A DNA stretch of 64,000 bases from JAWXVE01 sp044425575 (GCA_044425575.1 JAWXVE010000002.1:1-64000); one strand, 5' to 3'. Shown: positions 7,833-16,859, counted from the stretch's first letter. Notes: generated from the letters alone by a model not told the origin. Numbers and translations: made by a program.

Positions 7833-7859
7833 TAGTATATGATTCTGATGTTATTATGT
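7833..7859 (-). promoter_or_regulatory. Candidate sigma-K-type mother-cell promoter
   Basis: On the minus strand, AC (7859-7858), 16 bp, then CATATACTA (7841-7833). It is identical in boxes and spacing to the promoter at 1606-1632, and sits about 27 bp before the start codon of the Cys-rich gene. Confidence 0.5.
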
Positions 7860-7880
7860 GATTTCCTATGTAACATTCTC

Positions 7881-8783
7881 TTATAATTCATAGGGGGTAA
7901 TCTGGTATACAATATTAAGCCAATTCGCATACAAGTTATTACAATGGGAACGCCAAGTAAGTGTGGGCATCTGAGTCGAATCGTCATGGGGATAATAGGA
8001 TACGGGCAATTCAATTGGCAATCCCTTTTCTTTATCCCTCTTGTATTCTTGATCTAAGGTCAAACGGTCATATTCAAGATGTCCCATAACAAAAATCTGA
8101 GCACCCTCTCCTGCCATCATAAGGAGCACACCGGCTTCTTCTGACTCTGCAAGGACTTTTAATTGGTTGCATTCGTGAATTAATTGGGCATTGACTGTTG
8201 TATGTCTGCTGTGTGGTGCTAAGAATACATCGTCAAACCCTCGCACAATTGGCTCTTTTCGGTGAAACACCCGATGGCTAAAGATACCAAACATCTTCTT
8301 AGGTAATAATTCCTTCTCTAATCCATAATGATAATATAAACCTGCCTGCGCCCCCCAACAGATATGGAACGTAGATGTTACATGTGACTTAGACCATTCC
8401 ATAATCTGGCATAATTCTTCCCAGTAATCTACTTCTTCAAAGGGCATTTGTTCCACTGGTGCACCTGTAATAATTAGTCCATCGTACCGTTGCTTCCGCA
8501 CTTCCTCATACGTTTGATAGAATTTGTGTAAATGATTATAAGACGTATTAAGGGAAGTATGGGTCTCTAACTTCATAAAAGTAATATCTACTTGTAAGGG
8601 AGAATTAGATAACGCGCGTAATAATTGTAACTCTGTATCTTCCTTCATTGGCATAAGATTCAAGATACAGATTTGAAGTGGCCGTATTTCTTGGCTTAAA
8701 GCCCGCCTTTCATCCATAACAAATAGATTTTCTTTTTCTAATATTTCTTTCACTGGTAAATCACTTTGCACTTTAATTGGCAT
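7881..8783 (-). CDS. metA: Homoserine O-acetyltransferase, MetA family
   Basis: A 300-residue enzyme of the first committed step of methionine synthesis, acylating L-homoserine. The catalytic Cys142 lies in FHICWGAQAGLYYHYG, and the His/Glu pair is in MGHLEYDRLTLDQEY. Residue 111, in ITGAPVEQ, is Glu. In this family Glu at that position favours acetyl-CoA while Gly (as in E. coli) favours succinyl-CoA, so O-acetylhomoserine is the expected product. Full length. GGGGAGG precedes the ATG, and the start overlaps the end of ligA by 11 bp, so it is probably translated from the same message. No SAM riboswitch or T-box is seen here. Confidence 0.95.
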   Translation of the reverse strand: MPIKVQSDLPVKEILEKENLFVMDERRALSQEIRPLQICILNLMPMKEDTELQLLRALSNSPLQVDITFMKLETHTSLNTSYNHLHKFYQTYEEVRKQRYDGLIITGAPVEQMPFEEVDYWEELCQIMEWSKSHVTSTFHICWGAQAGLYYHYGLEKELLPKKMFGIFSHRVFHRKEPIVRGFDDVFLAPHSRHTTVNAQLIHECNQLKVLAESEEAGVLLMMAGEGAQIFVMGHLEYDRLTLDQEYKRDKEKGLPIELPVSYYPHDDSTQMPTLTWRSHCNNLYANWLNIVYQITPYEL

Positions 8784-10740
8784 TGCTACCTCCCCTTACT
8801 AATTGTTCATATTGCTCCTCTGTAAGAATGGGAATTTCAAGTTCCTTGGCCTTTTTATTCTTAGAGGAAGGCGAATCCATTGCATTATTAATTAGGTAAT
8901 CTGTATTCTTCGTAACACTACCTGTTACTTTCCCACCATATTGTTCGATTTCTGCCTTTAATTCATCTCGATTTCCATAACGCTCCAAAGAACCTGTAAT
9001 GACAAATACTTTTCCTTGTAAATATTGCTCCCCTTCACTTACTTGTTCCTCTTCTAGGTATAATTGTGCTAAGAAATTCTCATAAGCTTTGTACTTCTCC
9101 TCATCTGCAAAATAAGTAAGAATGGACCTAGCAATCACACTCCCAACTCCTTCAATTTCACTTAATTCTTCTTCACTTGCTTGTAATAAAGCATCAAAGG
9201 AAGAACCAAAATGTTTTCCTATCACTTTCGCATTAGTAGTACCTATATTAGGAATTCCAAGACCATATAAGACTCTAGCAAATGTTGTATTTCTGGCAGC
9301 ATCCATACTTCTTATTAATTTTTCATAAGATTTCTCCCCAAATCCATCCATTTGTATCAATTCTTCTTTGTACCTAGATAAATGAAATAAATCTGCAAAT
9401 TCCTCTATATATCCTCGCTCTAACAATTTTCCTAAGGTGGCTTCTGATAATCCATCTACATTTAATGCATTACGACTCACCAACAAAGTAAATGCCTTGA
9501 TTTTCTTAGCTTCACAAAAAGGATTGGTGCAATAAAGAGATGCAACCTCATTTACCATGGTAATCTCTGTTCCACTTCCACAAGCAGGACATAATTCTGG
9601 TATAGAAATCTTATTACTTCTTGTATGATTCTTAGCAATTTGAGGAATAATCATATTGGCCTTATAGACTTCTATGGTATCACCAACACCCAGCTCTAAC
9701 TGTCTCATGACACTAATATTATGCACACTAGCTCTACTCACTGTAGTTCCTTCTAATTCTACTGGTGTAAAAATAGCCACTGGATTAATTAGACCTGTAC
9801 GACTTGGGCTCCATTCTATGTCTAACAATGTTGTTTCTGCACATTCATCTTGCCATTTAAATGCCATGGCATCTCGAGGAAACTTGGCAGTAGTGCCAAG
9901 AGACTGTCCATATGCAATATCATTATAACAAAGCACCAATCCATCTGATGGAACTGGATACTTGCTTACTTCAATTGCATATTGACTAATTCTTTCTTGT
10001 ATATTCTCAGCAGTGACCTTATGATATTCTACTACTGCAAATCCTAGTTTCTCTAAGAATCGGAATTCTTCTTCCCTAGTCTCCATATCCTCTTCCACGG
10101 ACACTAATGCAAATGCGTAAAATTCTACCATTCTCTTTGCTGTAATCTCATTATTCAACTGACGTACTGATCCACTACATAGGTTTCTCGGATTCTTATA
10201 CTGTTCTTCTCCTTGATCTATTTGTTCATTAATCTTCTCAAAATTAGCATAAGAAATAACCGCCTCTCCTCGTAAAATAAGGGTTCCTTCATAGGGAATC
10301 ACAAGTGGAAGGTTTAAAAACACTTTAGCATTGCTAGTAATTACTTCACCAATTTCACCATTGCCTCTTGTGACTGCTTTTTGTAAAGCTCCTTCGTGGT
10401 AGGTAAGCACTACAGTTAATCCATCTAATTTGTATGACAGTAAACCTTCCTTATTGCCTAGCCAAGCTTGTAAGGCTTCTGGCTCTTTCGTTTTATCTAA
10501 GGATAACATTCTACTTTCATGAGCTTCTTTTACAAGAGCATCTACTGCTTCGTAACCCACTTGAACCGTTGGACTGTTGGCTAGTGTCATTCCTAATGTC
10601 TGTTCTAATTGTTCTAGTTCATCGTAAAGTCCGTCATACTCGTAATTAGACATGATTTCTCGATTATTGGCATAATATTCTTTGGATGCTTCTTGCAATA
10701 ACCCAATAAGCGCCTTCATACGTTCTATATTTTGTTTCAT
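8773..10740 (-). CDS. ligA: NAD-dependent DNA ligase, divergent LigA
   Basis: A 655-residue ligase that seals nicks in replication and repair using NAD+. In order: NAD-binding Ia region (YEYDGLYDELEQLE), adenylation domain with the nucleophile Lys104 in SYKLDGL, OB fold (TGLINPVAIFTPVELEGT), a four-Cys zinc site (CPACGS...CTNPFC, about residues 397-420), helix-hairpin-helix region, and a C-terminal BRCT domain (from about 575). Length and architecture are normal. Several motifs depart from the consensus: TRGNGEIGE where TRGDG-GE is usual, and AFKW where AYKF is usual. This may be a second, lineage-specific LigA rather than the main ligase. It sits between rluF and metA in a leftward operon. 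Confidence 0.93.
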   Translation of the reverse strand: MKQNIERMKALIGLLQEASKEYYANNREIMSNYEYDGLYDELEQLEQTLGMTLANSPTVQVGYEAVDALVKEAHESRMLSLDKTKEPEALQAWLGNKEGLLSYKLDGLTVVLTYHEGALQKAVTRGNGEIGEVITSNAKVFLNLPLVIPYEGTLILRGEAVISYANFEKINEQIDQGEEQYKNPRNLCSGSVRQLNNEITAKRMVEFYAFALVSVEEDMETREEEFRFLEKLGFAVVEYHKVTAENIQERISQYAIEVSKYPVPSDGLVLCYNDIAYGQSLGTTAKFPRDAMAFKWQDECAETTLLDIEWSPSRTGLINPVAIFTPVELEGTTVSRASVHNISVMRQLELGVGDTIEVYKANMIIPQIAKNHTRSNKISIPELCPACGSGTEITMVNEVASLYCTNPFCEAKKIKAFTLLVSRNALNVDGLSEATLGKLLERGYIEEFADLFHLSRYKEELIQMDGFGEKSYEKLIRSMDAARNTTFARVLYGLGIPNIGTTNAKVIGKHFGSSFDALLQASEEELSEIEGVGSVIARSILTYFADEEKYKAYENFLAQLYLEEEQVSEGEQYLQGKVFVITGSLERYGNRDELKAEIEQYGGKVTGSVTKNTDYLINNAMDSPSSKNKKAKELEIPILTEEQYEQLVRGGSNAN

Positions 10741-10749
10741 TTCTACCTC

Positions 10750-11511
10750 TTACCCCTTATTATCTTCTACTTGCATTCCAAGTGTTTTATACAGCTTTGT
10801 AAGCTCATCTCCCTCTATGGTGCGATAAGTTCCAACTGCAAGATTGTCTAAGTGTATATTCACAATGCGGGTACGCTTTAGTGCCACAACCTTATTACCA
10901 CAAGCTTTGCTCATACGTCGTATCTGTCGATTAAACCCTTGGGTTAATACAATTCTAATAGAATGAGTAGAAAGTCTCTCTACCACACAAGGTCTTGTGG
11001 TAACCTCTAACTCTTCTAAGTACACACCAGCTCCCATAGCTTGTATGAATTCTGCTGTAATCGGTCGCTCAAGTCGTACTTCATATTCTTTCTCATGGCC
11101 CTTTGCACCTTTCATCATCTCCTGAATCAGGTGTCCGTTATTGGTCATAATAAGCAGTCCTTCTGAATCCTGATCTAACCGGCCTGCATACGTAACTCGT
11201 AACTCATAGGCAAGTTCATCAATAACGTTCTGCTTTGCATGTGGATCCTTGTGCGTACAAGTAACACCGATTGGTTTATAATATGCCAATACTACAAGGT
11301 CATCTGGACCCGATATAGGTTGGCCATCTATGTAAATCACTTGCCTCTGGCAAATCCGTTCTCCGTTCATTGCAAGTCTGCCATCTATCTCTACACGACC
11401 ACTTTCCACCAGGCGGTCCGCTTCTCTTCTAGAACAAACACCACACATGGCAAGATATTTATTTAAACGGATGCCTTCCTTCTCTGTCACAAGTATCTCC
11501 ACTTCTCTCAT
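10750..11511 (-). CDS. rluF: RluF-like rRNA pseudouridine synthase
   Basis: A 253-residue pseudouridine synthase of the RsuA/RluB/RluF family, which isomerises a uridine in rRNA. An S4 RNA-binding domain lies at about 10-68 (RLNKYLAMCGVCSRREADRL). The catalytic Asp is in YAGRLDQDSEGLLIMT. The YYKPIGVTCTH and LTQGFNRQIRRM segments look more like RluF than RluB, but the target base cannot be fixed from the sequence. The downstream ligA starts 10 nt after the stop, so they are co-transcribed. There is no clear ribosome binding site for the chosen ATG; it is the only start that includes the whole S4 domain. Confidence 0.85.
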   Translation of the reverse strand: MREVEILVTEKEGIRLNKYLAMCGVCSRREADRLVESGRVEIDGRLAMNGERICQRQVIYIDGQPISGPDDLVVLAYYKPIGVTCTHKDPHAKQNVIDELAYELRVTYAGRLDQDSEGLLIMTNNGHLIQEMMKGAKGHEKEYEVRLERPITAEFIQAMGAGVYLEELEVTTRPCVVERLSTHSIRIVLTQGFNRQIRRMSKACGNKVVALKRTRIVNIHLDNLAVGTYRTIEGDELTKLYKTLGMQVEDNKG

Positions 11512-11562
11512 TTGTCATTTGTCAATACCGATTTATTATACTCTATTTTATCGTCTTTGCAT

Positions 11563-11593
11563 AGAAAAAGAGACGATTTCTCAAGAAATCGTC
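11563..11593 (-). terminator. Rho-independent terminator of the SH3-protein gene
   Basis: GACGATTT (11572-11579) pairs with AAATCGTC (11586-11593) around a 6-nt loop. Read leftward, the stem is followed by TCTTTTTC. It lies 11 bp after the stop of the gene at 11604. Confidence 0.85.
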
Positions 11594-11603
11594 CCTTTGT
11601 ATC

Positions 11604-12920
11604 TTACTCTTCTAAAAATTCTGATTTGATGTATGCTGTTTCACCGTCATAGAGAATCTTAGTCCATCCATCTTCTTGAACCATCAGTAATTCAAATTGG
11701 TCACCTGGATAGGCAACACCTAGCTTCGATGCAGTTTCGCTAGCACTAGATCGTATATTTACAGTGGTAATGACCATAATATTTCCATTGTCAGGGTCGC
11801 CTAAGTTGGAGGTTTCTTCTGAAGTATCTGCCGAATCTACCGCTACTTCCACTTCTTCCACATAAGTGTCTAGGATATCTAAATATTCTGTCTTAATATA
11901 GGCATCCTCTCCTTGGTACGTAATGCAGCTCCATCCATTAGCTCGTTGCTCCGTACACATGAATACATCACCTTGTATGGCTTTTCCTAATACATCTGCT
12001 GTTAGACTATCTGATGCACGTATATTAACAGTTGTATTCGCTTTCACTTCATAAGTTGTAATAGTCTCCACACTTGTGCTATCTACGGCCACGACTGCCT
12101 CTTCCATAGCTTCTTCTGCTGCTTCTACCTCTGCCTCTGCCAAAGCAATTAATGCAAGTGCTTCACTAATCTCCGTCTTTAATCTTGTTGGAAATTCTAT
12201 TAGGAAGTCATTTAATGCCACATCTGCTACAATGGCTTCATTGTATTGTACTTGAACGGTATTGAATAAGTCTACAATATCATCTTGTGAAGATACCTCC
12301 AACAAATATGCTGCTAGATCTTCATCCGTTTCTCCAGCCATAATCTGGTATTCTCCTGATTCAGTTTGGTAAATATAATGGGAACTTAATCCTGGTGCAC
12401 GGGTGTCAATTCCTTCAAATTGCACCTCATAATACGCATATACAACGTATGTTCCATCTAACGGACCAAGCTTGGTATAACACACAATATTATCATAAGA
12501 TTCTGTATATTCCCCTCTAATCTGAATGGTGATTTTCTCTGTTTCATCTAGATAATCCACCATCGCACTAACAGTATCCACATCACCTTCTTGCAATGCA
12601 GTATAATATTGCTTAATAAATGTATTTACTTCATCGTATGCATCTTCTTCAATGACCAGGGCTGCTGCCTCTTCAATGGAACGCATTTGTTCTTCACTAT
12701 CCAAATCTACGATTTCCACTCCTGATGTATCGCTGCTTTCTAATACAACTCGGGAATTTACCAATGCTGATACGATTCCAGTTATCACTACACATAAGAT
12801 TACTGCCCCAACTACTGCCATGGAAATAGCCTTATGTTTCATGATATATTGAATAGCTGGATCTAATATCTGCCTTAACTTCTTACTCAATGCTTCTACT
12901 TTTATTGAAAATTGTTCCAT
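11604..12920 (-). CDS. Membrane-anchored protein with two bacterial SH3 domains
   Basis: A 438-residue protein. A short cytoplasmic N-terminus leads to one membrane helix (about 33-56, AISMAVVGAVILCVVITGIV). An extracellular region (60-275) follows, with an NTF2-like look (IKQYYTALQEGDVDTVSAMV). An Ala/Glu-rich helical linker leads to two SH3 domains at about 287-350 and 380-438, each with TTVNIR...GWxxIxYxGExAYIK. Bacterial SH3 domains usually bind cell-wall peptides, so attachment to peptidoglycan is likely; no hydrolase domain is present. GGAAGGAAG precedes the ATG. It stands alone between a terminator and tRNA-Arg. Confidence 0.8.
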   Translation of the reverse strand: MEQFSIKVEALSKKLRQILDPAIQYIMKHKAISMAVVGAVILCVVITGIVSALVNSRVVLESSDTSGVEIVDLDSEEQMRSIEEAAALVIEEDAYDEVNTFIKQYYTALQEGDVDTVSAMVDYLDETEKITIQIRGEYTESYDNIVCYTKLGPLDGTYVVYAYYEVQFEGIDTRAPGLSSHYIYQTESGEYQIMAGETDEDLAAYLLEVSSQDDIVDLFNTVQVQYNEAIVADVALNDFLIEFPTRLKTEISEALALIALAEAEVEAAEEAMEEAVVAVDSTSVETITTYEVKANTTVNIRASDSLTADVLGKAIQGDVFMCTEQRANGWSCITYQGEDAYIKTEYLDILDTYVEEVEVAVDSADTSEETSNLGDPDNGNIMVITTVNIRSSASETASKLGVAYPGDQFELLMVQEDGWTKILYDGETAYIKSEFLEE

Positions 12921-12971
12921 TACAACTTCCTTCCTTCTTCTAAATTATAATCGGTGCTTACACACCTTAAC

Positions 12972-13043
12972 TACACCCGACAGGAATCGAACCTGCATCT
13001 AAGGCGTCGGAGGCCTACGTTTTATCCATTAAACTACGGGTGC
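12972..13043 (-). tRNA. tRNA-Arg, anticodon CCG
   Basis: On the minus strand the full cloverleaf can be traced: acceptor GCACCCG with CGGGTGT (a G1-U72 wobble), D arm GTTT...AAAC, anticodon stem around CU-CCG-AC, and a T arm with TTCGATT. The CCG anticodon reads CGG codons. CCA is not encoded. Length is 72 nt to the discriminator A. Confidence 0.93.
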
Positions 13044-13174
13044 ACAATCCATATGGTAAGCCTACCACTTAGCATGCCCACTTGTTACGAAATTGTTACA
13101 TTTCAATGACAATCATAACATGGTTTTATAATTCTGTCTAGTTCTGCTTTTTAGAAAATTTACTCCTTACAATT

Positions 13175-13240
13175 TACTCCTTCTATTATTGAAGATACTC
13201 CTTCTATTATTGAAGAGTGCCGTAGAGGCACTCTCCTTTT
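13175..13240 (+). repeat. 21-bp tandem duplication next to a terminator-like hairpin
   Basis: A 21-bp unit starting TACTCCTTC is present twice in tandem (13175-13195 and 13196-13216). It abuts a hairpin, GAGTGCC (13215-13221) with GGCACTC (13227-13233), followed by TCCTTTTT on the plus strand. The T-run faces right, where no upstream plus-strand gene exists. As a leftward terminator for the gene at 13249 it would be poor. Confidence 0.6.
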
Positions 13241-13248
13241 TCCATTCT

Positions 13249-14163
13249 TTATGGCAATGCTGTTTCTCTGTTCTCATAATACGTAATTTCCTTGGTAGCC
13301 TTCTCATAATAATATACACTATTAGAGAGAAAATCCTCTGCTTCTACACAGTTAAGATTAGCACTCATTACGAGTTCACTATAATGTTCTATTTCTTCTT
13401 GGGATTGTGCGGGAACTAAGATAATTTCATGAATTGAACTAGGTAGGAGATAGAAATCTCCATTAATTTGATTGGAAAAACTTTCTAAAATACCGGGGAA
13501 TAACAAGGCGCTAGCACCATTTACCGTACCGGTGTGTTCTAAAATGTATAAATTACTTGCCTGTTCTTGTGTGCCCTGCATATTCATCATGGATAAAATC
13601 TTATCTTCCATAGTAATAATGCGAGGTGGAAACAATCTTTTCATATTCTTCAATGCTTCCTCATATACCGTGTCTACATCTACATTCCACAATTCAAAAT
13701 GTTTCTTTTGCAGAAAGATACTAGCTTGACTTAGGGGCGTTTCTTCAAATACATAATAGAAGATAATGGCTAAGTCATGGAATGGCACATAGGGATGTTC
13801 CTCTAAATAATCAATATTTTTCTGATAATTTACTAATTTACACACAATTCGATCTTTTACAGAGTGAAAGGTTTCGAAAAATCCCTCTCTTATATTTACT
13901 TGCAATACATTTTTCTCATATACCTCTAATAAGTCTAGTGCAATGGCTGTAAAATCCAAGGGTTCTTCTAAGTCTCTACATCTCTCATATATGGTATCAA
14001 TATATAAATTGGGATATAGCATATCATCTCCCATGCAAATTGTAATACCATGTAATACAATTCCGTTATTCTTATGTACGGTAGTGGAGTTAATCACCAC
14101 CTCTTCTCCTAGTTGATTCTGCAATTCGTGGCAGATACACTCCATAAAGTCGTTTAATTTCAT
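13249..14163 (-). CDS. DUF5688-like protein of unknown function
   Basis: A 304-residue cytoplasmic protein with no membrane segment. The N-terminus (MKLNDFMECICHELQNQLGE), the NNGIVLHGITI and YPNLYIDTIYE segments, and the late LYILEHTGTVNGASALLFP and FYLLPSSIHEIILVP stretches fit the DUF5688 proteins common in Lachnospiraceae. Their function is unknown. I set the start at 14163, where AGGAA lies about 10 nt upstream; a longer frame to 14226 adds a basic stretch without family character. It lies between efp and tRNA-Arg, with the efp terminator just upstream. Confidence 0.7.
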   Translation of the reverse strand: MKLNDFMECICHELQNQLGEEVVINSTTVHKNNGIVLHGITICMGDDMLYPNLYIDTIYERCRDLEEPLDFTAIALDLLEVYEKNVLQVNIREGFFETFHSVKDRIVCKLVNYQKNIDYLEEHPYVPFHDLAIIFYYVFEETPLSQASIFLQKKHFELWNVDVDTVYEEALKNMKRLFPPRIITMEDKILSMMNMQGTQEQASNLYILEHTGTVNGASALLFPGILESFSNQINGDFYLLPSSIHEIILVPAQSQEEIEHYSELVMSANLNCVEAEDFLSNSVYYYEKATKEITYYENRETALP

Positions 14164-14264
14164 ATAATAATTCGTTCCTCTCTTGATGTTGCGCAATTTG
14201 AAATACAAGGTATCTCTACCATACATTCTTCTCTTTGTATCTCTTTGCTTCTAGTTAATGGGTA

Positions 14265-14295
14265 CAAAAAAGACAATAGATTTCTCCATTGTCTT
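14265..14295 (-). terminator. Rho-independent terminator of efp
   Basis: AAGACAAT (14270-14277) pairs with ATTGTCTT (14288-14295). Read leftward, a run of six T follows (14270-14265). It lies 42 bp after the efp stop. Confidence 0.85.
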
Positions 14296-14336
14296 ATAAG
14301 CCATTTCTTGATTCTATGCACCAATTAACGTAATCC

Positions 14337-14894
14337 TTACGCTCTTGAAAGGTAATCTCCCGTTCTTGTATCAATCTTAATTACATCACCTTGGTTTACA
14401 AATAGTGGTACATATACCGTTGCTCCTGTTTCCACTGTAGCAGGCTTAGTTGCTCCTGTAGCAGTGTCACCCTTAACACCTGGTTCTGTTTCTGTAATCT
14501 CTAATTCTACAAATAATGAAGGTTCAATTGCGAATACACTTCCGTTATGGGAACAAACTTTACACATATCATTTTCCTTAACAAATTTAAGGGAATCACC
14601 AACTGATTCTTCATTCAGTGCAATTTGTTCGTACGATTCTACATCCATAAAGTGGAATAAATCACCGTCTGAATATAAATACTGCATATCTTTTCTATCA
14701 ATACGTGCTTGTGGGCATTTTTCATTTGGTCTAAACGTTTTCTCAACAACTCCACCATTAATAATATTCTTAAGCTTGGTACGCACAAAAGCTGCACCTT
14801 TACCTGGCTTAACATGTTGGAATTCTATGATTTGATAGATATTATTCTCATACTCTATCGTCAAACCATTTCTGAAATCACCAGCTGATATCAT
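14337..14894 (-). CDS. efp: Translation elongation factor P
   Basis: A 185-residue factor that binds between the P and E sites of the ribosome and relieves stalling at consecutive prolines. The three-domain fold is complete: KOW-like domain I (1-65) with the tip loop KPGKGAAF carrying Lys32, then two OB domains ending GDVIKIDTRTGDYLSRA. Lys32 is where many lineages modify EF-P, but no epmA/B or ymfI-type gene is seen here. AGGAGG precedes the ATG. The gene has its own promoter and terminator, so it is a monocistron downstream of the aro genes. Confidence 0.97.
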   Translation of the reverse strand: MISAGDFRNGLTIEYENNIYQIIEFQHVKPGKGAAFVRTKLKNIINGGVVEKTFRPNEKCPQARIDRKDMQYLYSDGDLFHFMDVESYEQIALNEESVGDSLKFVKENDMCKVCSHNGSVFAIEPSLFVELEITETEPGVKGDTATGATKPATVETGATVYVPLFVNQGDVIKIDTRTGDYLSRA

Positions 14895-14936
14895 AAAATA
14901 ATCCTCCTAAAATTTTCAATTTAACAATCTATTGCT

Positions 14937-14965
14937 AGTGTATAATAAAATACAAGATATTTCAA
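14937..14965 (-). promoter_or_regulatory. Sigma-A promoter of efp
   Basis: Leftward, TTGAAA (14965-14960), 17 bp, then TACACT (14942-14937). It lies about 40 bp before the efp start. Confidence 0.6.
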
Positions 14966-14999
14966 CTACTTTTTTTTCAAATTACATGGATTTCATATG

Positions 15000-15431
15000 T
15001 TATATGGTTCTTAGATAATCTACTGCATCTAAATAACCTTGTAATCCTCGCCCCATCATCTGAATATTACACACTTCTTCCATAACTGACTTTTTACGAA
15101 ATTCTTCACGCTTTGTAATATCCGATATATGAAGTTCCACCTTAGGAATCGTAATACTAGCTAAAGCATCGCGAATAGCATAACTGTAATGAGTATAAGC
15201 CCCTGGGTTAATAATGATTCCTTCTGTTTTATCATAATAAGATTCTTGAATACGATCAATAATAGCACCTTCGTGATTACTTTGAAATACATCTATGGTA
15301 CACTGACACTGGTCCGCCTTTTCCTGAATCATTGCTAAAAGAGATTGGTAATTATCCGCTCCATATACACTCTTTTCACGAATTCCAAGAAAGTTTAAGT
15401 TTGGTCCATTAATGATTAAGATCTGATTCAT
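15000..15431 (-). CDS. aroQ: 3-dehydroquinate dehydratase, type II
   Basis: A 143-residue shikimate-pathway enzyme that dehydrates 3-dehydroquinate to 3-dehydroshikimate. Type II marks are the start ILIINGPNLNFLG, NPGAYTHYSYAIRDAL with the catalytic His region, and VELHISDITKREEFRKKS. I use the ATG at 15431, with AGGAGG 7 nt upstream, rather than the longer frame. It overlaps the end of aroK by ATGA. The three aro genes form one leftward unit, aroE-aroK-aroQ. Confidence 0.95.
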   Translation of the reverse strand: MNQILIINGPNLNFLGIREKSVYGADNYQSLLAMIQEKADQCQCTIDVFQSNHEGAIIDRIQESYYDKTEGIIINPGAYTHYSYAIRDALASITIPKVELHISDITKREEFRKKSVMEEVCNIQMMGRGLQGYLDAVDYLRTI

Positions 15432-15937
15432 CGCAATGCCTCCTGAATTTCTCTCCACACTCGTTCTACTGATTTACCATCTGTTTCTACTATAAGATTA
15501 GCTACTGATTCATAAACTGGTGTTCTTAATTCTAACAAGGAATCAATGGTTCCCTTGGGATCTTCCGTTTGTAACAACGGTCTTGTTCTATCTCTCTTAA
15601 CACGTTCATAAATTGTCTGGGAACTTGCTTTTAAGTAAATTACCATAGGATGTTGTTCCAATTGTTTTTGATTCTCCTCTGCCATAGGCAATCCGCCACC
15701 TGTGGCGATTACCGTTCGCTCCTCTTGCTCTAATAATTGTTGAAAGCAAGCCACTTCTAGCGACCGAAAATACGCTTCTCCCTTTGCTTTGAAAATGTCT
15801 GCTATGGTACACTTTTCTTGTTGTTCAATTACTGCATCCACATCACAATATTCATATCGAATCTGACCTGCTAAAGAACGTCCCACACTAGACTTTCCAC
15901 ATCCCATAAATCCAACTAATATAATCTGCTTCTTCAT
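15428..15937 (-). CDS. aroK: Shikimate kinase
   Basis: A 169-residue kinase that phosphorylates shikimate at the 3-hydroxyl. It has Walker A GFMGCGKSS (9-17), the shikimate-binding Asp in CDVDAVIEQ, and GGGLP for the substrate loop. RDRTRPLL forms the lid. The length is typical. It overlaps aroQ by 4 bp, indicating translational coupling. The 64-bp gap to aroE holds no terminator. Confidence 0.95.
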   Translation of the reverse strand: MKKQIILVGFMGCGKSSVGRSLAGQIRYEYCDVDAVIEQQEKCTIADIFKAKGEAYFRSLEVACFQQLLEQEERTVIATGGGLPMAEENQKQLEQHPMVIYLKASSQTIYERVKRDRTRPLLQTEDPKGTIDSLLELRTPVYESVANLIVETDGKSVERVWREIQEALR

Positions 15938-16001
15938 AATAATATCTAACTTCCTTTTATCTTTTCGTTATTGGAGTAATTCATAGAATCATGAATCTTA
16001 C

Positions 16002-16856
16002 CTATATCTGCATCTTCATTTTATCATACAAAGAAGTGCTTACTTCTTCTGGAATAACGCAAGAGTTCCACAATTCATAGGATGCTACACCTTGGTACAA
16101 TAACATCTTCAATCCATTATAAGCCTTTTTCCCCTTAGATTCCACTAATTTCATAAATTTTGTCTCAAATGGCTTATATACCATATCGTATCCCACTTGA
16201 ACTCTTTCATAAAACTCTTCCTCTTCTAGAATCACTTGTTCTGGATTAGAGAGTCCCACACTACTAGCTTGTATGGCAATATAAGATGATTCTTCAATGG
16301 TGGCATAAGATGATAATTGTAGCGGTACGACTACCTCACTCCCATTATACAAGTTCACTTGTTTTGCAATTTCTTCTGCCTTTTCATAAGTTCTATTCAA
16401 GAGGTAGACTTTCTTGGCCTTTTCATTGGCACACATAAATGCTGCCCCTCGTCCAGCCCCACCTGCACCTAGAATCACTATTGTTTCACCTGCAATTGTA
16501 ATACCTTCTTCTAATAGAGCTCGTCGCAATCCAATGATATCTGTATTATATCCTGCATATCCTCCTGTCACTCGTACCAAAGTATTTACCGCCCCTAATG
16601 CCTTGGCAAGGTGATCCACCTCTACTAGAGAATCTAATACTTGATTCTTGTGAGGTACCGTAACATTCATTCCCTGAATGCCAAGCTCATATGCACCTTT
16701 TACTGCATCTGGTAAGTTCCCTTCAACTAAAAAAGGAACATAGACCATATTACGCTCTTCACTTTCTGCTAAGGCATGATGTAACATGGGCGATAAGGTA
16801 TGTGAAACAGGGTTTCCTATGAGACCATATACTTGTGTGGTTCCTTTTACTTCCAT
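16002..16856 (-). CDS. aroE: Shikimate dehydrogenase
   Basis: A 284-residue NADP-dependent enzyme that reduces 3-dehydroshikimate to shikimate. It has the substrate motif YGLIGNPVSHTLSP, the catalytic Lys in NVTVPHK, the NTDIIG aspartate region, the nucleotide loop ILGAGGAGRGAAF and the NRTYEKAEE segment typical of NADP use. The ATG at 16856 follows AAAGGAGG by about 11 nt. The preceding yqeG-like gene ends 3 bp before this start, so the two are coupled. Confidence 0.95.
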   Translation of the reverse strand: MEVKGTTQVYGLIGNPVSHTLSPMLHHALAESEERNMVYVPFLVEGNLPDAVKGAYELGIQGMNVTVPHKNQVLDSLVEVDHLAKALGAVNTLVRVTGGYAGYNTDIIGLRRALLEEGITIAGETIVILGAGGAGRGAAFMCANEKAKKVYLLNRTYEKAEEIAKQVNLYNGSEVVVPLQLSSYATIEESSYIAIQASSVGLSNPEQVILEEEEFYERVQVGYDMVYKPFETKFMKLVESKGKKAYNGLKMLLYQGVASYELWNSCVIPEEVSTSLYDKMKMQI

Positions 16857-16859
16857 AGC

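Noticed and set aside
7881..8783. Expected SAM riboswitch or T-box for metA
   Set aside because: The gene overlaps ligA by 11 bp, so there is no leader; no such element is visible upstream of the operon.
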